Part shown: positions 14,382 through 16,332 of the stretch, piece after piece | Layout of the letters: each line of letters starts with the position of its first letter | Position numbering within the stretch: the stretch's first letter is position 1 | Source: Gammaproteobacteria bacterium | GTDB lineage: Bacteria; Pseudomonadota; Gammaproteobacteria; Chromatiales; Chromatiaceae | Direction: 5' to 3' | Assembly (NCBI GenBank): GCA_013041975.1 | Contig: JABDQZ010000169.1 | Span: forward strand, 1-16,332 | Length of the DNA: 16,332 nt | Made by a program: the position numbers and the translations under genes | Notes under the pieces: model-generated | What the model was told of the DNA's origin: nothing | The model's database searches: none | The model's input: only the letters and a program-made list of their open reading frames with translations

Positions 14382-14945
14382 ATGTCTTTAATTAATACGA
14401 AAATCAAACCTTTTGTTGCTACTGCCTATAAACATGGCGAATTCATTGAGGTAACTGAACAGAGCCTGCATGGAAAATGGGCAGTATTTTTCTTTTACCC
14501 TGCCGACTTCACCTTCGTCTGCCCAACAGAGCTGGGCGACCTTGCCGATAACTACGAAGAATTTCAGAAACGCGAGGTTGAAATCTATGCCGTTTCAACC
14601 GACACCCATTTCACCCATAAAGCCTGGCACGACTCTTCTGACACCATCGGCAAGATCGAGTACACCATGATTGGTGATCCAATGGGTGTGATTACACGTA
14701 ACTTCGAGTGTATGCGTGAGGATGCAGGTCTGGCAGATCGCGGCACCTTCCTGGTTGACCCTGACGGCGTGATTCAGGCCATGGAAATTACCGCTGAAGG
14801 CGTAGGCCGTGATGCAGAGGACCTGTTGCGCAAAGTAAAAGCCGCACAGTACGTTCGCAACCACCCAGGTGAAGTTTGCCCTGCAGCCTGGAAAGAAGGC
14901 GAAGAAACATTGGCGCCTTCTCTGGACCTGGTCGGCAAAATCTAA
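14382..14945 (+). CDS. ahpC: Alkyl hydroperoxide reductase subunit C (typical 2-Cys peroxiredoxin)
   Basis: A 187-residue peroxiredoxin matching E. coli AhpC in length and nearly throughout in motif. The peroxidatic Cys47 lies in FYPADFTFVCPTELGD and the resolving Cys166 in HPGEVCPAAW. The C-terminal LAPSLDLVGKI is the conserved AhpC tail. It reduces hydrogen peroxide and organic hydroperoxides in the cytoplasm and is re-reduced by AhpF, encoded next. AGGAG lies 7 bases before the ATG, a strong site suiting high expression. An extra Cys at 110 (NFECMRED) replaces a residue that is Asn in E. coli; its effect is unknown. It is probably activated by the divergent oxyR. Confidence 0.98.
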   Translation: MSLINTKIKPFVATAYKHGEFIEVTEQSLHGKWAVFFFYPADFTFVCPTELGDLADNYEEFQKREVEIYAVSTDTHFTHKAWHDSSDTIGKIEYTMIGDPMGVITRNFECMREDAGLADRGTFLVDPDGVIQAMEITAEGVGRDAEDLLRKVKAAQYVRNHPGEVCPAAWKEGEETLAPSLDLVGKI

Positions 14946-14965
14946 GTTAAGTCAACCTTACAATC

Positions 14966-14988
14966 TCCCCCTCCTGCTAGGAGGGGGA
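14966..14988 (+). promoter_or_regulatory. Strong stem-loop between ahpC and ahpF
   Basis: TCCCCCTCCT-GCT-AGGAGGGGGA forms a 10-bp GC-rich stem with a 3-base loop, 20 bases after the ahpC stop. It is not followed by a T-run, so it is unlikely to be a full intrinsic terminator. The ahpF Shine-Dalgarno AGGAG (14993-14997) follows 4 bases after the stem, 7 bases before ATG 15005. A likely role is stabilising the ahpC message, attenuating read-through, or limiting ahpF translation. Confidence 0.6.
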
Positions 14989-15004
14989 TTACAGGAGTAC
15001 AATC

Positions 15005-16332
15005 ATGATAACCCCCGAAATCAAACAGGCTCTGAGCCAGTATTTTTCTTCCATGCCGAAACCTGTCACGCTGGTTTTACAGACGGGTGATCACAGCAAG
15101 CGTGAAGAACTGAAAGCGTTTCTGACTGGCATATGCGATATTTCTGAAAACCTTAGCCTTGAAGAGCGTGATACGCAGGGACAACTGCGCAGCCCGCTAA
15201 GCTTTTCACTGGAAGTTGAAGAACAGGACAGTGGCATTGCGTTTTCAGGTATTCCGGGTGGTCATGAATTTAATTCACTGGTGCTGGCGATTTTGCATGC
15301 CTCTGGCACGGATATGAAACTCGATGACAGTGTCAGCAATCTTGTCAAACAGGTCAGTAAGCAGCTGAAATTCGAGGTCTATATCAGCCTGAGCTGTCAT
15401 AACTGCCCGGACGTGGTGCAGGCATTAAACCAGTTTGCTTTGCTGAACCCCAACATATCCTCTGAAATGATTGATGGCGGGCTATTCCCCGAGCTGATTG
15501 AACAAAATGATATACAGGGCGTACCCAGTGTCTATCTCAACGGTGAACTGTTTGCCAACGGTAAAGTCGATGCTGCCCAGTTACTCGACAAGCTGGTTGA
15601 ATTCGAACCTGAAATTACCCAGGTGTCTGATCAGCCAGCATTACCCTTGCAGGATGTGACTGTCATTGGCGGTGGCCCGGCTGGTGTGGCTTCTGCCATC
15701 TACAGCGCACGTAAAGGGCTGAAAGTGACCCTGATTGCCGATCGTCTTGGTGGACAGGTCAAAGATACCATGGGCATTGAAAACCTGATTTCGGTTCCAA
15801 AAACGACCGGTCCGGAATTGGTAGGTGCGTTGCAGAGTCATTTGAATGAATACGACATCACGCTGAAAGAACATCTGCGTGTTTCGGATGTTAAACAGGG
15901 AAACGTCAAGACGCTGACCTTGTCATCAGGTGAAGAAATTACCACACGCACACTGATTGTTGCGACGGGCGCGCGCTGGCGTGAGCTGGGGGTTCCCGGT
16001 GAGAAGGAAAACATTGGTAATGGTGTTGCCTATTGTCCACATTGTGACGGGCCTTTCTTCAAGGGCAAACATGTCGCCGTTATTGGTGGAGGAAACTCTG
16101 GCGTTGAAGCCGCACTTGATCTGGCTGGCATTGTTAAATCGGTCACGGTTTACGAGTTTCTGCCTGAACTGAAAGCCGATCAGGTATTGGTTGATCAGAT
16201 CGAGGCACGCAATAATATTTCAGTCAGGAAGAATGTAGCTACCAAACAGATTCTCGCTGACAACGGTAAAGTACATGCTATTGAATATGAAGACCGGGAT
16301 AGCGGTGAAATCAAACAGGATGAATTAGCGGG
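15005..16332 (+). CDS. ahpF: Alkyl hydroperoxide reductase subunit F, C-terminus cut by window edge
   Basis: The frame is open from ATG 15005 to the right edge (442 codons plus two bases), with no stop. E. coli AhpF is about 521 residues, so roughly 80 are missing. The N-terminal thioredoxin-like double domain carries the CxxC pair in SCHNCPDVVQALN (C131, C134). The FAD-binding motif VIGGGPAGVASA begins at 220. The central redox motif YCPHCDGP has C344 and C347, and the NADH-binding motif VIGGGNSGVEAA begins at 359. It passes electrons from NADH through FAD and two disulfides to AhpC. The first domain shows no break. AGGAG sits 7 bases before the ATG, just after the intercistronic stem-loop. 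Confidence 0.97.
   Translation, partial: MITPEIKQALSQYFSSMPKPVTLVLQTGDHSKREELKAFLTGICDISENLSLEERDTQGQLRSPLSFSLEVEEQDSGIAFSGIPGGHEFNSLVLAILHASGTDMKLDDSVSNLVKQVSKQLKFEVYISLSCHNCPDVVQALNQFALLNPNISSEMIDGGLFPELIEQNDIQGVPSVYLNGELFANGKVDAAQLLDKLVEFEPEITQVSDQPALPLQDVTVIGGGPAGVASAIYSARKGLKVTLIADRLGGQVKDTMGIENLISVPKTTGPELVGALQSHLNEYDITLKEHLRVSDVKQGNVKTLTLSSGEEITTRTLIVATGARWRELGVPGEKENIGNGVAYCPHCDGPFFKGKHVAVIGGGNSGVEAALDLAGIVKSVTVYEFLPELKADQVLVDQIEARNNISVRKNVATKQILADNGKVHAIEYEDRDSGEIKQDELA

Overview
The window looks like a chromosomal segment of a gammaproteobacterium. The housekeeping proteins resemble the enterobacterial and pseudomonad forms: UbiD, oligopeptidase A (PrlC), AroE, a YrdA-type carbonic anhydrase, OxyR and AhpCF. 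Base composition is moderate, codon use looks even, and I see no insertion sequence, phage gene, tRNA, rRNA or CRISPR array. The lineage below class level cannot be read from the sequence.

Left end (1-3386, minus strand): three genes joined by ATGA stop/start overlaps encode a PhoU-like/aminoglycoside-phosphotransferase-like fusion, a RimK-like ATP-grasp enzyme and an HprK-related kinase cut by the left edge. The last two match, from memory, the families named 'GAK system ATP-grasp enzyme' and 'HprK-related kinase B', a widespread gene set of unknown function. This is the most unusual part of the window. An 18-bp palindrome (3412-3429) lies just upstream of the first gene.

Middle (3474-10492, minus strand): a secreted DUF4197 protein stands alone. 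It is followed by a 239-base gap that holds a candidate promoter and a short signal-peptide-like ORF that may be a gene remnant. Then comes a long co-directional run, read from the right: lemA, a GIDE-domain membrane protein carrying an EF-hand, a possible tiny membrane ORF, prlC, a YgiM-like SH3/coiled-coil membrane protein, and ubiD. Spacing is tight, and the prlC/SH3 junction is an ATGA overlap, so much of it may be cotranscribed. The theme is envelope and protein quality control plus ubiquinone synthesis.

Right part (10546-16332): a gamma-class carbonic anhydrase (plus) converges on an aroE-pseudouridine synthase pair (minus). A TerB-family gene is divergent from aroE and converges on oxyR. 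OxyR (minus) is divergent from ahpC-ahpF (plus), a peroxide-defence locus in which the sensor, with both redox cysteines, sits beside its likely targets. A 7-bp-arm dyad lies in the oxyR/ahpC promoter region and a strong stem-loop separates ahpC from ahpF. AhpF runs off the right edge.
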